A stretch of 64,000 nt of DNA from Pantoea ananatis LMG 2665 (GCF_000710035.2 NZ_JMJJ01000004.1:372001-436000), one strand, 5' to 3'; numbered from the stretch's first letter, positions 9,809-19,342 are shown. The notes: generated by a model from the letters alone, not told the origin. Numbers and translations: made by a program.

Positions 9809-10491
9809 ATCGCTGGTTTGTTACCGGCACCGACACCGAAGTCGGTAAAACGGTTGCCAGTGCGGCGCTGCTGCAGGCTGCCACCGCCGCAGGCTACCGC
9901 AGTGCGGGCTATAAACCTGTGGCCTCAGGCTGCGAGCTCACCGCAGCAGGCGTGCGCAACAGTGATGCGCTGACCTTACAGCGTTACAGCAACGTCCCGC
10001 TGCGCTACGAACAGGTCAATCCACTGGCGTTTATGGAGCCGACTTCACCTCATATCGCCAGCGCGGATGAGGGCAGACCGATTGAGTTTGCCACGCTGTC
10101 GGCGGGGCTGCGGGAACTTGAGCCGCTGGCAGAATGGATTTTGGTGGAAGGTGCGGGCGGCTGGTACACGCCGCTTTCTGAGACGCAAACCTATGCAGAC
10201 TGGGTCGAGGAGGAGCAGCTACCGGTCATTTTGGTGGTGGGCGTCAAGCTGGGATGTATCAATCATGCCATGCTGACTGCCGATGCGATTCGCGCACGCG
10301 GCCTGCACCTGGCGGGCTGGATCGCCAATACGGTACAGCCACCCGGCCAGCGTTATCAGGCCTACCTGGCGGCCTTAACGCAGCGGCTTCCTGCACCTTG
10401 CCTGGGCGTGATCCCCTGGCTAACCCAGGAAGACCAGCAGGCAAACTGTGGACATTATCTGACGCTGCCGGATCGATCAGGCCACCGTTAA
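9802..10491 (+). CDS. bioD: Dethiobiotin synthetase BioD
   Basis: ATP-dependent carboxylation of DAPA to dethiobiotin, the step before BioB. 229 residues with the P-loop GTDTEVGKT at residues 8-16 and the substrate segment YKPVASGCE. EGAGGWYTPLS follows near residue 116. Last gene of bioBFCD. Its 3' end overlaps the end of a convergent ABC ATPase gene by 15 bp, leaving no room for a terminator. Confidence 0.97.
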   Translation: MLNRWFVTGTDTEVGKTVASAALLQAATAAGYRSAGYKPVASGCELTAAGVRNSDALTLQRYSNVPLRYEQVNPLAFMEPTSPHIASADEGRPIEFATLSAGLRELEPLAEWILVEGAGGWYTPLSETQTYADWVEEEQLPVILVVGVKLGCINHAMLTADAIRARGLHLAGWIANTVQPPGQRYQAYLAALTQRLPAPCLGVIPWLTQEDQQANCGHYLTLPDRSGHR

Positions 10492-11199
10492 CCACTTCTC
10501 CAGGGTCGCGTCATCCAGCTGGGCGACGTTACCCTGTGCTACATTGCGCCCGCGATGCAGCAGGAGAAAGTTGTCAGCCACGCGGCGAATCAGCGAGACG
10601 CGCTGTTCAAGCAGCAGAATCGTCAGGCCGTAGTCACGATTAAGGCGACGAATCAGATTCCCCATCTCTTCTTCCAGCCAGGGCGCCATGCCGTCGGCGG
10701 GCTCATCCAGAATCAACAGGCGGGGCTGCAGCACCAGCGCACGGGCCAGTGCCAACTGCTGCTGCTGATAGACCGGCAGGTCGCCGCTGCGCTGCTGACG
10801 CAGCGAATAGAGCGCGGGTAACAGATCAAAGATCATTTCCGGGATCGCCCGATAAGTGTCATTCGCCTGTGCACCTGCCAGTAAGGCAATCAGTAAATTA
10901 TCCTCAACGCTCATCTGAGTAAAAATGTGGCGCCCCTGCGGAACAAACCCGATCCCCTGTCGGGCCCGCAGCTCAGCAGGCTGCGAGAGCAGGTCTTCCG
11001 GCGGCGAGCCATCCTGCTGCCAGCTGATCGTCCCGCTGTTAATCGGTAGCTTGCCCATAATGCAGTTCACCAGCGTGGTTTTTCCCATACCGGGGCGTCC
11101 CAGTATGCCGGTGCAGGTGCCGGGAGGCAGATCAAGATCCACATTCCAGAGAATATGATTTTTACCGTAAAACTGATTCACCGACCGTAAACTTAGCAT
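10477..11199 (-). CDS. Orphan UrtE/LivF-like ABC ATPase with degenerate signature motif
   Basis: A 240-residue ABC ATP-binding protein closest in pattern to UrtE/LivF of urea and branched-chain amino acid importers. Walker A GRPGMGKT (residues 34-41), Q-loop VPQGRHIF, and Walker B LILDEP (162-167) are intact. The ABC signature, normally LSGGQ, reads LPVYQ (141-145), so it may hydrolyse ATP poorly. No permease or binding-protein genes are adjacent. Start placed at MLSLRSV because GGAAGGAG precedes it by 9 nt; an upstream ATG at 11247 is possible. It converges on bioD with a 15-bp overlap. The substrate is unknown and the UrtE label is by resemblance only. Confidence 0.8.
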   Translation of the reverse strand: MLSLRSVNQFYGKNHILWNVDLDLPPGTCTGILGRPGMGKTTLVNCIMGKLPINSGTISWQQDGSPPEDLLSQPAELRARQGIGFVPQGRHIFTQMSVEDNLLIALLAGAQANDTYRAIPEMIFDLLPALYSLRQQRSGDLPVYQQQQLALARALVLQPRLLILDEPADGMAPWLEEEMGNLIRRLNRDYGLTILLLEQRVSLIRRVADNFLLLHRGRNVAQGNVAQLDDATLEKWLTVA

Positions 11200-11630
11200 C
11201 TGACGCGCTCCTTCCAGATAATTAACCTGAATGCTTTCGCCGTTCATTTCTGGTAAATCGCTCTAATGAGATAGCGGCGCATTTCACGCGGCTACTGCCT
11301 GTAACACTCAGATGAGAGAGCATGCAATTACCAGGCCAGAGTCTCAACGGCGAGTGGAGTCGGGGCTAACCAGCGAAAATCACCCTGTTTAAAGATAAAT
11401 AAAAGTTAACAATTCCATGTCAGGACGCTTACGCGGTACAGCGTTGGTGCAGGTTCATGAAGCCGGGAAGTGCACCTGCTCGTTAATGGGGCAATGAAAA
11501 AAAGAAAAGTGAGACGCACTTGTCGCCGATCAAGGCACGGATTGCGCTGATAGCTAAATCACTACCCGTTAGCGTCAGAAAATAAGCGAAAAAAAATATT
11601 TTTTTATCGCCCAAAGGAGAGTGAAAAAAA

Positions 11631-11700
11631 TTATACACAGCCGATGTGCAAAGGGCTGTCATTAGTTATCCACTATTCCTGTGGATAACCTTGTGTATTA
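11631..11700. promoter_or_regulatory. Cluster of DnaA boxes
   Basis: Against the consensus TTATNCACA: TTATACACA (11631-11639, exact), TTATCCACT (11666-11674, one mismatch), TGTGGATAA (11680-11688, exact on the minus strand) and TGTGTATTA (11692-11700, one mismatch, minus strand). The density far exceeds chance over 70 bp. From memory, DnaA boxes have been reported upstream of E. coli uvrB, so control by DnaA of an upstream uvrB promoter is plausible. Confidence 0.75.
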
Positions 11701-11888
11701 GGTAATGAAAACAGGTTGGAAGCGAGGAAATACGGGGCCTGGTAATCCGATGATGAGAATCTGGGCTTTTTAAAGTAACGACATTAATTCAGTGACTTAG
11801 CAAAAAACAAGCCTGCCGGATTGGGGCCGATTCATCAAACTGCAATTTTATGACACATGCTTGACAAATGTTAAATCAATATCGGGCT

Positions 11889-11897
11889 TGGGGATAA
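11889..11897 (-). promoter_or_regulatory. Additional DnaA-box-like site
   Basis: TGGGGATAA, on the minus strand TTATCCCCA, one mismatch from the DnaA consensus. It lies about 90 bp upstream of the LexA box. Confidence 0.4.
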
Positions 11898-11978
11898 CCT
11901 TGCGCAACAGAATCCGGTTAGCGCGCGCGATAATGTCAAAGAGTCAAGCGTAAAGTGGTTGCCGTTACTGTGCATCAA

Positions 11979-11998
11979 CACTGTTATTATATCCAGTA
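11979..11998 (+). promoter_or_regulatory. LexA (SOS) box of uvrB
   Basis: CTGTTATTATATCCAG (11981-11996) fits CTGT-N8-CCAG/ACAG, with an AT-rich core, and resembles the E. coli uvrB box. It is about 80 bp before the start codon and overlaps TATTAT, which can serve as a -10 element. Confidence 0.88.
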
Positions 11999-12075
11999 TT
12001 ATTTTCTGGCAAAATCGCCATAGCAGAGTAAAATAATGGGCTGCCCGCCGTCTTTCATCTGCAGGAACCGCATTC

Positions 12076-14097
12076 ATGAGTAAAGATTTTAAACTGAACT
12101 CCGCTTTCAAGCCTTCCGGCGATCAGCCAGAGGCGATCCGTCGTCTTGAAGCCGGACTGGAAGATGGCCTGGCGCACCAGACGCTATTAGGCGTTACCGG
12201 ATCGGGTAAAACCTTTACCGTGGCTAACGTGATCGCCGATCTTAACCGGCCCACCATGGTGCTGGCACCGAACAAAACGCTGGCGGCCCAGCTGTATGGT
12301 GAGATGAAGGAGTTTTTCCCGGACAACGCGGTGGAGTTTTTTGTCTCCTATTACGATTACTACCAGCCTGAAGCCTATGTCCCAAGCTCTGACACCTTTA
12401 TCGAAAAAGACGCCTCGGTTAACGAACACATCGAGCAGATGCGTCTTTCCGCCACTAAAGCATTACTGGAGCGGCGTGATGTTATCGTCGTTGCCTCAGT
12501 GTCGGCCATTTACGGTCTGGGCGATCCCGATCTTTATCTGAAAATGATGCTGCACCTGACGCGCGGTATGATCATCGACCAGCGCAGCATTCTGCGTCGC
12601 TTGTCAGAGCTGCAGTACACGCGCAACGACCAGGCGTTTCAGCGCGGCACCTTCCGGGTGCGTGGCGAGGTCATCGATATTTTTCCGGCAGAGTCCGATG
12701 ATATGGCACTGCGGGTGGAGTTATTTGACGAAGAGGTCGAGCGCCTGTCCCTGTTTGATCCGCTCACCGGGCAGGTTGAATCGGTTGTACCGCGTTTTAC
12801 CATCTATCCGAAAACGCACTACGTTACGCCGCGTGAGCGCATTCTGCAGGCCATGGAAGACATCAAGGTTGAACTGGCCGACCGGCGTAAAACCCTGCTG
12901 GAAAACAACAAACTGCTGGAAGAGCAGCGCATCACTCAGCGCACCCAGTTTGATCTGGAGATGATGGGCGAGCTGGGCTACTGCTCCGGCATCGAAAACT
13001 ACTCGCGTTACCTGTCGGGCCGTGGGCCGGGAGAGGCGCCGCCTACGCTGTTTGACTATCTCCCCGCAGATGGCCTGCTGGTGGTGGATGAGTCCCACGT
13101 CACGATTCCCCAAATTGGCGGCATGTATCGTGGCGACCGTGCACGTAAAGAGACGTTGGTAGAGTACGGTTTCCGACTGCCTTCGGCGCTTGATAACCGT
13201 CCGATGAAGTTCGAAGAGTTTGAAGCGCTGGCCCCTCAGACGATCTATGTGTCGGCAACGCCGGGCAAATATGAGCTGGAGAAATCCGGCGACGAGGTCA
13301 TCGATCAGGTGGTGCGTCCAACCGGCCTGCTGGATCCGATTCTTGAGGTCCGCCCCGTGGCGACGCAGGTTGATGATTTACTGTCTGAGATCCGCCAGCG
13401 CGTTACGATCAACGAGCGCGTCCTGGTGACCGTCCTGACTAAACGCATGGCGGAAGATCTGACAGAGTACCTTGAAGAACACGGTGAAAAGGTGCGCTAT
13501 CTGCACTCGGATATCGACACGGTGGAAAGAATGGAAATCATTCGTGACCTGCGCCTGGGCAAATTTGACGTACTGGTTGGGATCAACCTGTTGCGAGAAG
13601 GGCTGGACATGCCTGAGGTATCGCTGGTGGCCATTCTGGATGCGGACAAAGAGGGCTTCCTGCGTTCGGAGCGTTCGCTGATTCAAACCATTGGTCGTGC
13701 GGCACGTAATATTAACGGTAAAGCGATTCTGTATGGCGACAAGATCACGCCTTCAATGGCCAGAGCGATTGAAGAAACGGAACGCCGCCGTGAGAAGCAG
13801 CAGCGGCATAACGAAGAAAACGGCATCGTGCCTCAGGGCCTGAACAAGAAAATCACCGATATCCTGGAACTGGGCAATAACGTGGTGAAAACGCGTGGTA
13901 AAGCCAAGCCCGCTAAGCGCAATGCCGCTGAGGCAGACGCCGATTACCTGGCGTTGTCCCCCCAGGCGTTGCAGAAAAAGATCCACGAGCTGGAAGGGCA
14001 GATGCAGCAACATGCGCAAAACCTGGAGTTCGAACAGGCGGCGGGCCTGCGCGATCAGCTGCAGGAATTGCGCACATTGTTTATTGCGGTGTCCTGA
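12076..14097 (+). CDS. uvrB: Excinuclease ABC subunit B
   Basis: Damage-verification helicase-like subunit of UvrABC nucleotide excision repair. 673 residues, identical in length to E. coli UvrB. Walker A GVTGSGKT (39-46), the damage-wedging beta-hairpin region [17 protein letters not shown] (about 92-108), Walker B VVDESHVT, helicase motifs around SATPGKYE and IGRAARN, and a C-terminal UVR domain (about 630-668) that contacts UvrC. GCAGGAACC provides a ribosome site. Monocistronic and SOS-inducible, as judged from the LexA box. Confidence 0.98.
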   Translation: MSKDFKLNSAFKPSGDQPEAIRRLEAGLEDGLAHQTLLGVTGSGKTFTVANVIADLNRPTMVLAPNKTLAAQLYGEMKEFFPDNAVEFFVSYYDYYQPEAYVPSSDTFIEKDASVNEHIEQMRLSATKALLERRDVIVVASVSAIYGLGDPDLYLKMMLHLTRGMIIDQRSILRRLSELQYTRNDQAFQRGTFRVRGEVIDIFPAESDDMALRVELFDEEVERLSLFDPLTGQVESVVPRFTIYPKTHYVTPRERILQAMEDIKVELADRRKTLLENNKLLEEQRITQRTQFDLEMMGELGYCSGIENYSRYLSGRGPGEAPPTLFDYLPADGLLVVDESHVTIPQIGGMYRGDRARKETLVEYGFRLPSALDNRPMKFEEFEALAPQTIYVSATPGKYELEKSGDEVIDQVVRPTGLLDPILEVRPVATQVDDLLSEIRQRVTINERVLVTVLTKRMAEDLTEYLEEHGEKVRYLHSDIDTVERMEIIRDLRLGKFDVLVGINLLREGLDMPEVSLVAILDADKEGFLRSERSLIQTIGRAARNINGKAILYGDKITPSMARAIEETERRREKQQRHNEENGIVPQGLNKKITDILELGNNVVKTRGKAKPAKRNAAEADADYLALSPQALQKKIHELEGQMQQHAQNLEFEQAAGLRDQLQELRTLFIAVS

Positions 14098-14098
14098 T

Positions 14099-15004
14099 TC
14101 AGTTAAATCCCTGAACGGCGTGCTCCAGCGCGGCGCGCAGCAGTTGGCGGTCGTGGCGGTACTTGATATCGGCGGCCTCCAGCGGTTCACGAATAATCAG
14201 GCGGTTTTCCACCCGGCTGACGTCCGTGGACGGGCCAACTACGATCGCGTCGATCACCCGCTTGCCAATGTAGTGCTCCATCATCGCCAGTTTGTCGGCC
14301 ACGGTAAGCGTTGCCGCCGCAGGACTCAACTCGCGGCCCAGGTTGCCGATAAACACCATGTTAGCGGGCGTCCGGCGTAATGCCTGCGCCATCTCTTTCA
14401 TGAGCAGAATGGGCATCAGGCTGGTGTAAAAGCTGCCCGGTCCAATCAGAATGAGATCGGCTTCTGCAACAGCATCGAGCGCCTCGCGGGTGGGCAGCAC
14501 GGCAGGATGCAGCATCAGTTCCTGCGGTGGAAGCTGCATGGCGTCGATAGCGGTTTCCCCATACACCGCGTTGCCCTCGCTATCGGTTGCAACTAAATCA
14601 ACCGGATGCTCTGACATGGGGATTAAAAAGGCGTCAACTTTCAACAGGTTTCTGATGATGTTGACCACTTCCAGCGGCCGCACGCTAAGGTGATCCAGCG
14701 CTTTCAGTATCAGGTTACCCAGATTGTGTCCGGCCAGTTCACCGTTGCCGGTAAAGCGATATTCGAACATGGCGGAGGCCACGCTCGGCTCCGTGATCAG
14801 CTGGTTAATACAGTTACGCAGGTCGCCCCAGGCGATGCCACCTTCTGCGCGACGAATGCGGCCCGTGGAGCCACCGTTGTCTGTCGTGGTCACAATGCCT
14901 GTGAGGCGTGAACCCAGAGGGGACAGGGCCGACATCACGCGTCCTAATCCGTGTCCGCCACCTAAGGCCACCACGCGATCCAGGTCCGCCAGTGTTCGAT
15001 TCAT
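14099..15004 (-). CDS. ybhK: YvcK/YbhK-family gluconeogenesis factor
   Basis: CofD-like Rossmann protein; Bacillus YvcK is needed for growth on gluconeogenic substrates and correct envelope morphogenesis. 301 residues (E. coli YbhK 302). [13 protein letters not shown] at the N-terminus and [12 protein letters not shown] are the nucleotide/phosphate-binding signatures, and [18 protein letters not shown] is near residue 185. Start chosen at MNRTLADLD, preceded by AAGGAGAAGT; a longer reading frame upstream has no family support. It converges on uvrB with no gap beyond 1 bp and is divergent from moaA. Confidence 0.94.
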   Translation of the reverse strand: MNRTLADLDRVVALGGGHGLGRVMSALSPLGSRLTGIVTTTDNGGSTGRIRRAEGGIAWGDLRNCINQLITEPSVASAMFEYRFTGNGELAGHNLGNLILKALDHLSVRPLEVVNIIRNLLKVDAFLIPMSEHPVDLVATDSEGNAVYGETAIDAMQLPPQELMLHPAVLPTREALDAVAEADLILIGPGSFYTSLMPILLMKEMAQALRRTPANMVFIGNLGRELSPAAATLTVADKLAMMEHYIGKRVIDAIVVGPSTDVSRVENRLIIREPLEAADIKYRHDRQLLRAALEHAVQGFN

Positions 15005-15216
15005 ACTTCTCCTTTTCACGTCTGCGCCGGCCAGCGGCCCGGTTGATGCAGACGGGGGGTAATTTACGTCAATGCTTACCGGGTATTTTAACTTATCCTG
15101 TGAGCGAAATACGGTGAAAGTTAACGTTATGAAGCACACAGAGTAAAAGCCGTGGATGGCGCATCGCCACTAATCGCGCTACCATCTGTATACCGCGTTG
15201 ACCAGCCGGTTAACGT

Positions 15217-15324
15217 ACACTCAAGCCTGAATGCCTACGTCGGTGGATAGGGGATTCAGGCCGTAGCCTACGCGCTACCAGGGTGCAGGAAGAAATGACT
15301 GCATCTCCCGAATTGGAAAGGTGT
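15217..15324 (+). ncRNA. Molybdenum-cofactor (Moco) riboswitch of moaA
   Basis: The leader from ACACTC to GGTGT closely follows the E. coli moaA Moco-RNA motif. Recognisable pieces are ACACTC-AGCCT at the 5' side, TACCAGGGTGCAGGAAGAAATGACTGCA in the middle (a hairpin flanking GGAAGAAATGAC), CTCCCG, and a closing GGAAAGGTGT that pairs with ACAC. The element ends 4 nt before the moaA start codon, so ligand binding could hide the ribosome site, consistent with translational repression by cofactor. Boundaries are approximate. Confidence 0.88.
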
Positions 15325-15328
15325 TCTG

Positions 15329-16315
15329 GTGTCACAATTTACTGATGCATTTGCGCGCAAATTTTACTATTTGCGCCTGTCGGTCACGGATGTATGCAAC
15401 TTCCGTTGTACCTATTGCCTGCCCGATGGCTATCAGCCAAACGGTATCCGCAATAAAAGTTTTCTCTCGCTGGATGAAATTCGTCGGGTCACGCGCGCCT
15501 TCGCGGCGGCGGGCACGGAGAAAGTGCGCCTGACCGGCGGTGAACCCTCATTACGTCGCGACTTTACCGACATCATTGCGGCGGTCAGAGAAAACGCGGC
15601 TATCCGCCACATCGCCGTCACCACCAATGGTTACCGGCTGGCGCGTGACGTTAAGCAGTGGCGCGATGCCGGACTCACCGCCCTGAACGTCAGCGTGGAC
15701 AGCCTTGATGCACGCCAGTTTCATGCCATAACCGGTCAGGATAAATTCCACCAGGTGATGGCCGGGATCGATGCGGCCTTTGAGGCCGGCTTCAGCCAGG
15801 TCAAAGTGAACAGCGTGCTGATGCGCGACGTCAACAGCCATAATCTCACGACCTTTCTTGACTGGATCCGTACGCGCCCCATTCAACTGCGTTTTATTGA
15901 GCTGATGGAAACCGGTGAGGGCGGTGCGCTGTTTCGCGAGCAGCACGTGTCGGGCGAGGTGATCCGCGATCGACTTCTCGCGCAGGGCTGGCAGCGCCGT
16001 ATCAGCGGCCGCAGCGATGGCCCGGCGCAGGTGTTTTATCATCCGGATTACGTGGGTGAAATCGGACTGATCATGCCGTATTCCAAAGATTTTTGCGCCA
16101 GCTGTAACCGCCTGCGGGTTTCCGCTCAGGGTAACCTGCACCTGTGTCTGTTTGGCGATGGCGGTATTCCGCTGCGTGATTTACTGGCGTCCGACGATCA
16201 GCAAGATGAATTGCAGGCGCGCATCGCCAGCAGCCTGGGCCAGAAAAAACAGACGCATTTTCTGTTGCAGGGGAATACCGGTATCACACAGAATCTTTCT
16301 TACATTGGCGGTTAA
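15329..16315 (+). CDS. moaA: GTP 3',8-cyclase MoaA
   Basis: Radical SAM enzyme that rearranges GTP in the first step of molybdenum cofactor synthesis. 328 residues. The N-terminal cluster motif is CNFRCTYC (Cys23, Cys27, Cys30); the C-terminal substrate cluster uses FCASCNRLR and a later Cys in HLCLF. The protein ends in YIGG, the conserved Gly-Gly tail. Start codon is GTG (E. coli uses ATG one codon earlier), directly behind the Moco riboswitch. First gene of moaABCDE. Confidence 0.97.
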   Translation: MSQFTDAFARKFYYLRLSVTDVCNFRCTYCLPDGYQPNGIRNKSFLSLDEIRRVTRAFAAAGTEKVRLTGGEPSLRRDFTDIIAAVRENAAIRHIAVTTNGYRLARDVKQWRDAGLTALNVSVDSLDARQFHAITGQDKFHQVMAGIDAAFEAGFSQVKVNSVLMRDVNSHNLTTFLDWIRTRPIQLRFIELMETGEGGALFREQHVSGEVIRDRLLAQGWQRRISGRSDGPAQVFYHPDYVGEIGLIMPYSKDFCASCNRLRVSAQGNLHLCLFGDGGIPLRDLLASDDQQDELQARIASSLGQKKQTHFLLQGNTGITQNLSYIGG

Positions 16316-16329
16316 TTGCAGGAGCAAAT

Positions 16330-16845
16330 ATGGGTAAACCAGCCAGCGCGTTTCAACCGTTACAGCTTGCCACGCTGACGGTCTCAGACAGCCGTGATGC
16401 CAGTAATGATACGTCCGGGGATTATCTGCGTGAGGCCGCGGCCGAAGCCGGACACAGCGTCATCGACCACGCCATCGTGCCCGACAATCTTTACCGCATT
16501 CGGGCTATTGTCTCACGCTGGATTGCCAGTGAAGACGTTCAGGTGGTTATCGTCAACGGCGGCACCGGCTTGAACCTGAAAAACAGCACCCCTGAGGCGC
16601 TCCTGCCGCTGTTCGATCGGGAAATCGAAGGCTTTGGCGAGCTGTTTCGCATGATTTCCTATGAAGACATCGGCGGTTCGACGTTACAGTCCCGCGCGGT
16701 CGCCGGTCTGGCAAACCAGACGTTAATTTTCGCGGTTCCCGGCTCGACATCGGCCTGTACCAGCGCCTGGGAGCGCATCATCGCCGAGCAACTGGATGCC
16801 CGTACGCGTCCCTGCAACTTTGTTACTCATTTAAAGAAGCTTTGA
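16330..16845 (+). CDS. moaB: Molybdenum cofactor biosynthesis protein MoaB
   Basis: MogA/MoaB-fold protein that may bind molybdopterin; in E. coli its activity is dispensable, MogA doing the adenylylation. 171 residues with [18 protein letters not shown] at the N-terminus, the [16 protein letters not shown] substrate loop and [22 protein letters not shown]. Lies 14 bp after moaA and 2 bp before moaC. Confidence 0.95.
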   Translation: MGKPASAFQPLQLATLTVSDSRDASNDTSGDYLREAAAEAGHSVIDHAIVPDNLYRIRAIVSRWIASEDVQVVIVNGGTGLNLKNSTPEALLPLFDREIEGFGELFRMISYEDIGGSTLQSRAVAGLANQTLIFAVPGSTSACTSAWERIIAEQLDARTRPCNFVTHLKKL

Positions 16846-16847
16846 GC

Positions 16848-17333
16848 ATGTCACAACTTACCCACATTAACGCCGCTGGCGAAGCCCATATGGTGGATGT
16901 TTCCGCTAAAAACGACACCGTGCGCGAGGCACAGGCTGAAGTGCTGGTGCTGATGAAGCCGGAAACCTTACAGATGATTATTGAGGGCAGTCACCACAAA
17001 GGTGACGTGTTCGCGACGGCGCGCATCGCCGGTATTCAGGCGGCAAAACGCACGTGGGAGCTGATCCCCCTTTGCCATCCGCTGATGCTGAGCAAAGTGG
17101 AAGTCGCGCTGGTGGCTGAGCCAGCGTGGAACCGGGTGCGCATTACGTCACTGTGTCGGCTCACCGGGAAAACCGGGGTAGAAATGGAAGCCCTGACGGC
17201 GGCCTCCGTAGCCGCGCTGACCATCTATGACATGTGCAAGGCGGTACAAAAAGACATTGTCATCGACCAACTGCGCCTGCTGCACAAAAGCGGCGGCAAA
17301 AGCGGCGATTTTCAGGCGGTTGCCCATGATTAA
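16848..17333 (+). CDS. moaC: Cyclic pyranopterin monophosphate synthase MoaC
   Basis: Converts the MoaA product into cPMP. 161 residues, equal to E. coli MoaC. MVDVSAK near the N-terminus, [19 protein letters not shown], the catalytic LIPLCHPL segment and [14 protein letters not shown] are present. Start set at MSQLTH (ATG at 16848, behind AAAGAAG); a TTG 6 bp earlier is less likely. Overlaps moaD by 8 bp. Confidence 0.97.
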   Translation: MSQLTHINAAGEAHMVDVSAKNDTVREAQAEVLVLMKPETLQMIIEGSHHKGDVFATARIAGIQAAKRTWELIPLCHPLMLSKVEVALVAEPAWNRVRITSLCRLTGKTGVEMEALTAASVAALTIYDMCKAVQKDIVIDQLRLLHKSGGKSGDFQAVAHD

Positions 17334-17571
17334 GGTGCTGTTTTTTGCTCAGGTGCGGGAACTGGTGGGCACCGATTCGCTCACCCTGGCTCCGGATTAC
17401 CCCGATGTGGCGGCGCTGCGGGCTGCTCTGGCGCAGCGGGGCGAACGCTGGGCGTTGGCCTTGGACAGCGAACGTTTACTCGCCGCAGTTAACCAGACGC
17501 TCACCGCACTGCATCATCCCCTGCAGGACGGCGATGAAGTGGCCTTTTTTCCGCCGGTGACGGGAGGATAA
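17326..17571 (+). CDS. moaD: Molybdopterin synthase sulfur-carrier subunit MoaD
   Basis: Ubiquitin-like small subunit whose C-terminal glycine is thiocarboxylated to give sulfur to cPMP. 81 residues, as in E. coli, starting [13 protein letters not shown] and ending FFPPVTGG, the diagnostic Gly-Gly tail. The start lies within the end of moaC; longer in-frame starts are just antisense-like extension of moaC's other frame. Followed immediately by moaE. Confidence 0.97.
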   Translation: MIKVLFFAQVRELVGTDSLTLAPDYPDVAALRAALAQRGERWALALDSERLLAAVNQTLTALHHPLQDGDEVAFFPPVTGG

Positions 17572-18024
17572 ATGGACACGCAAATTCGGGTGGGCCCGGC
17601 TGCCTTTGATATGGCTCAGGAGTACCAGTGGCTGGCAGGATGTCCAGAAGACGGCGCTGTGGTGACCTTTACCGGCAAAGTGCGCAATCATAATCTGGGA
17701 GATGATGTGGCGGCCCTGACGCTGGAGCATTATCCCGGCATGACGGAAAAGGCGCTGCAGGAAATCATTGATGACGCACGCCAGCGCTGGCCGCTGCAGC
17801 GGGTTTCCGTGATTCACCGCATTGGTGAACTCTTCCCCGGCGATGAAATTGTGTTTGTTGGCGTCACCAGCGCACACCGCAGCAGCGCGTTTGCCGCCGC
17901 GGAGTTTATTATGGACTACCTGAAAACCCGTGCTCCGTTCTGGAAACGTGAAACCACCGAACAGGGCGACCGCTGGGTGGATGCGCGCAACAGCGATCAT
18001 GAGGCCGCTCAGCGCTGGGATTAG
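17572..18024 (+). CDS. moaE: Molybdopterin synthase catalytic subunit MoaE
   Basis: Large subunit that with MoaD turns cPMP into molybdopterin. 150 residues as in E. coli. GAVVTFTGKVRNHNLGD, LEHYPGMTEKAL, HRIGELFPGDEIV and the ETTEQGDRWVDAR tail, with the active-site Lys region LKTRAPFWKRE, are all recognisable. It begins at the base after the moaD stop. Last gene of the moa operon; no clear T-tract terminator follows. Confidence 0.97.
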   Translation: MDTQIRVGPAAFDMAQEYQWLAGCPEDGAVVTFTGKVRNHNLGDDVAALTLEHYPGMTEKALQEIIDDARQRWPLQRVSVIHRIGELFPGDEIVFVGVTSAHRSSAFAAAEFIMDYLKTRAPFWKRETTEQGDRWVDARNSDHEAAQRWD

Positions 18025-18247
18025 GGGCGAGCGTTGCGCTGCGGGGGCAAACCGGATCTTTCCCTACGCGTGCTCGCCGCCGCCCTCGTCGCGTTGCAAC
18101 GGCATCACGTCACCGTCCAGCGCGTTGACATCACAGATCCCTTTTCCGCCAGTTGCGCGAAAAGCGATAACCTGAGTTCAGATAATCCACCCTGCTCTGC
18201 GAAGCGGGGCAGTGTTAAGCTACTCTTTTTCCCCTCAGAGGACAGGT

Positions 18248-19342
18248 ATGTCATTCACTTCTTTACCCAAACGCCTGACGCTGCTTGCCGTGCTGATCCT
18301 GGCGGGCTGTAGCAGTAAAAAAACGCCGGAAGCGCCTGCAAAGCAGCCTGAGGATGTCAAAGCGCAGATCCAACGCCTGCTGCCTGCCAACGTCAGTAAC
18401 AAATCAGGCTGGGCGGAGGATATCTATACCTCATTCCGCACCCAGGGGCTTGAGGCCAGCGACAGCAACCTGTGCGCGGTCATTGCCGTAGCGGGACAGG
18501 AGTCGGGTTTTGACGCCAGCGGTAACGTGCCCGGCATGTCAAAAATTGCCTGGGACGAGATCGACCGCCGCGCGGCGAAGGTTCACGTGCCGGCGTTTTT
18601 AGTGCGCACAGCGCTGCTCATCAAATCCAGCAACGGCGAAAGCTATGCCGCGCGGCTGGATAAAGCCAAAAGTGAAAAAGATCTGAGCGATATTTTCGAT
18701 GACTTTATCGAGATGGTGCCCATGGGGCAGACGTTGTTTGGCAACCTTAACCCTGTGCATACCGGCGGGCCGATGCAGGTGAGCATCGCGTTTGCCGAAG
18801 CCCATGCCAAAGGCTACCCATGGCCGGTTGACGGCTCCATCCGCCGTGAGGTTTTCACCCGCCATGGCGGCGTTTATTTCGGCACGATGCACCTGCTCGG
18901 TTATCCCACCGATTACAGCAAGCCACTTTACCGCTTTGCGGACTATAACGCGGGCTGGTACGCCAGCCGCAATGCCGCTTTCCAGGCGGCAGTCTCTCGT
19001 GCGACAGGCATGAAACTGGCGCTGGATGGCGATCTCATTCAGTACGGCTCAGACAAGGCGGGATCGACGGAGCTGGCGGTGCGCACCCTGGCGAAACGCC
19101 TGGATATGAGCAACAGCGAAATTCGCGACGATCTTGAGCAGGGCGAAAAGGCCGAATTCAGTAACAGCGACGTGTGGAAGCAGGTCTTTGCGCTGGCAGA
19201 TAAAATGGCCGGACGGCGCCTGCCCCGTGAAATGTTGCCGGGCATTAAGCTTGAAAGTCCTAAAATCACCCGCAATTTAACCACCGCGTGGTTTGCTCAG
19301 CGCGTGGACGGTCGTTATCAGCAGTGCATGTCACGTCAATAA
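18248..19342 (+). CDS. DUF1615 domain lipoprotein
   Basis: A 364-residue predicted outer-membrane or periplasmic lipoprotein. The N-terminus has a lipoprotein signal with lipobox LAGC (Cys21), followed by a Ser/Lys/Pro-rich linker. The rest (about 45-360) resembles the DUF1615 family, whose function is unknown; the segment AVIAVAGQESGFDA recalls the catalytic ES of lytic transglycosylase-like folds, but that is only suggestive. Start chosen at MSFTSL behind AGAGGACAGG. It stands between moaE and ybhL, where E. coli has no such gene, so it is a lineage-specific addition or an E. coli loss. Confidence 0.82.
   Translation: MSFTSLPKRLTLLAVLILAGCSSKKTPEAPAKQPEDVKAQIQRLLPANVSNKSGWAEDIYTSFRTQGLEASDSNLCAVIAVAGQESGFDASGNVPGMSKIAWDEIDRRAAKVHVPAFLVRTALLIKSSNGESYAARLDKAKSEKDLSDIFDDFIEMVPMGQTLFGNLNPVHTGGPMQVSIAFAEAHAKGYPWPVDGSIRREVFTRHGGVYFGTMHLLGYPTDYSKPLYRFADYNAGWYASRNAAFQAAVSRATGMKLALDGDLIQYGSDKAGSTELAVRTLAKRLDMSNSEIRDDLEQGEKAEFSNSDVWKQVFALADKMAGRRLPREMLPGIKLESPKITRNLTTAWFAQRVDGRYQQCMSRQ

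Larger units (their letters stand above)
11248..12075. other. Long noncoding region upstream of uvrB
   Basis: 828 bp without a convincing gene and visibly more A/T-rich than its flanks. The left part (11248-11625) has no recognisable feature beyond short imperfect repeats and A-runs. The right part holds a cluster of DnaA-box-like sequences (11631-11700, 11889-11897) and a LexA box (11979-11998). The only reading frames are short and start inside uvrB's antisense. Its length suggests an extended control region for uvrB and perhaps for the ATPase gene on the left. Confidence 0.75.

Noticed and set aside
11871..12110. 79-codon minus-strand frame upstream of uvrB
   Set aside because: Covers the LexA box and the uvrB start; no ribosome site, no recognisable protein pattern.
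15140..15216. Possible ModE site upstream of the Moco riboswitch (CGCTACCAT ... GTATACCGCG)
   Set aside because: Both half sites are weak matches; not distinguishable from background by eye.
18034..18312. 92-codon frame (TTG start) after moaE
   Set aside because: No ribosome site, runs into the lipoprotein gene's signal sequence in another frame, and the second half has no protein-like pattern; kept only as a possible gene remnant.
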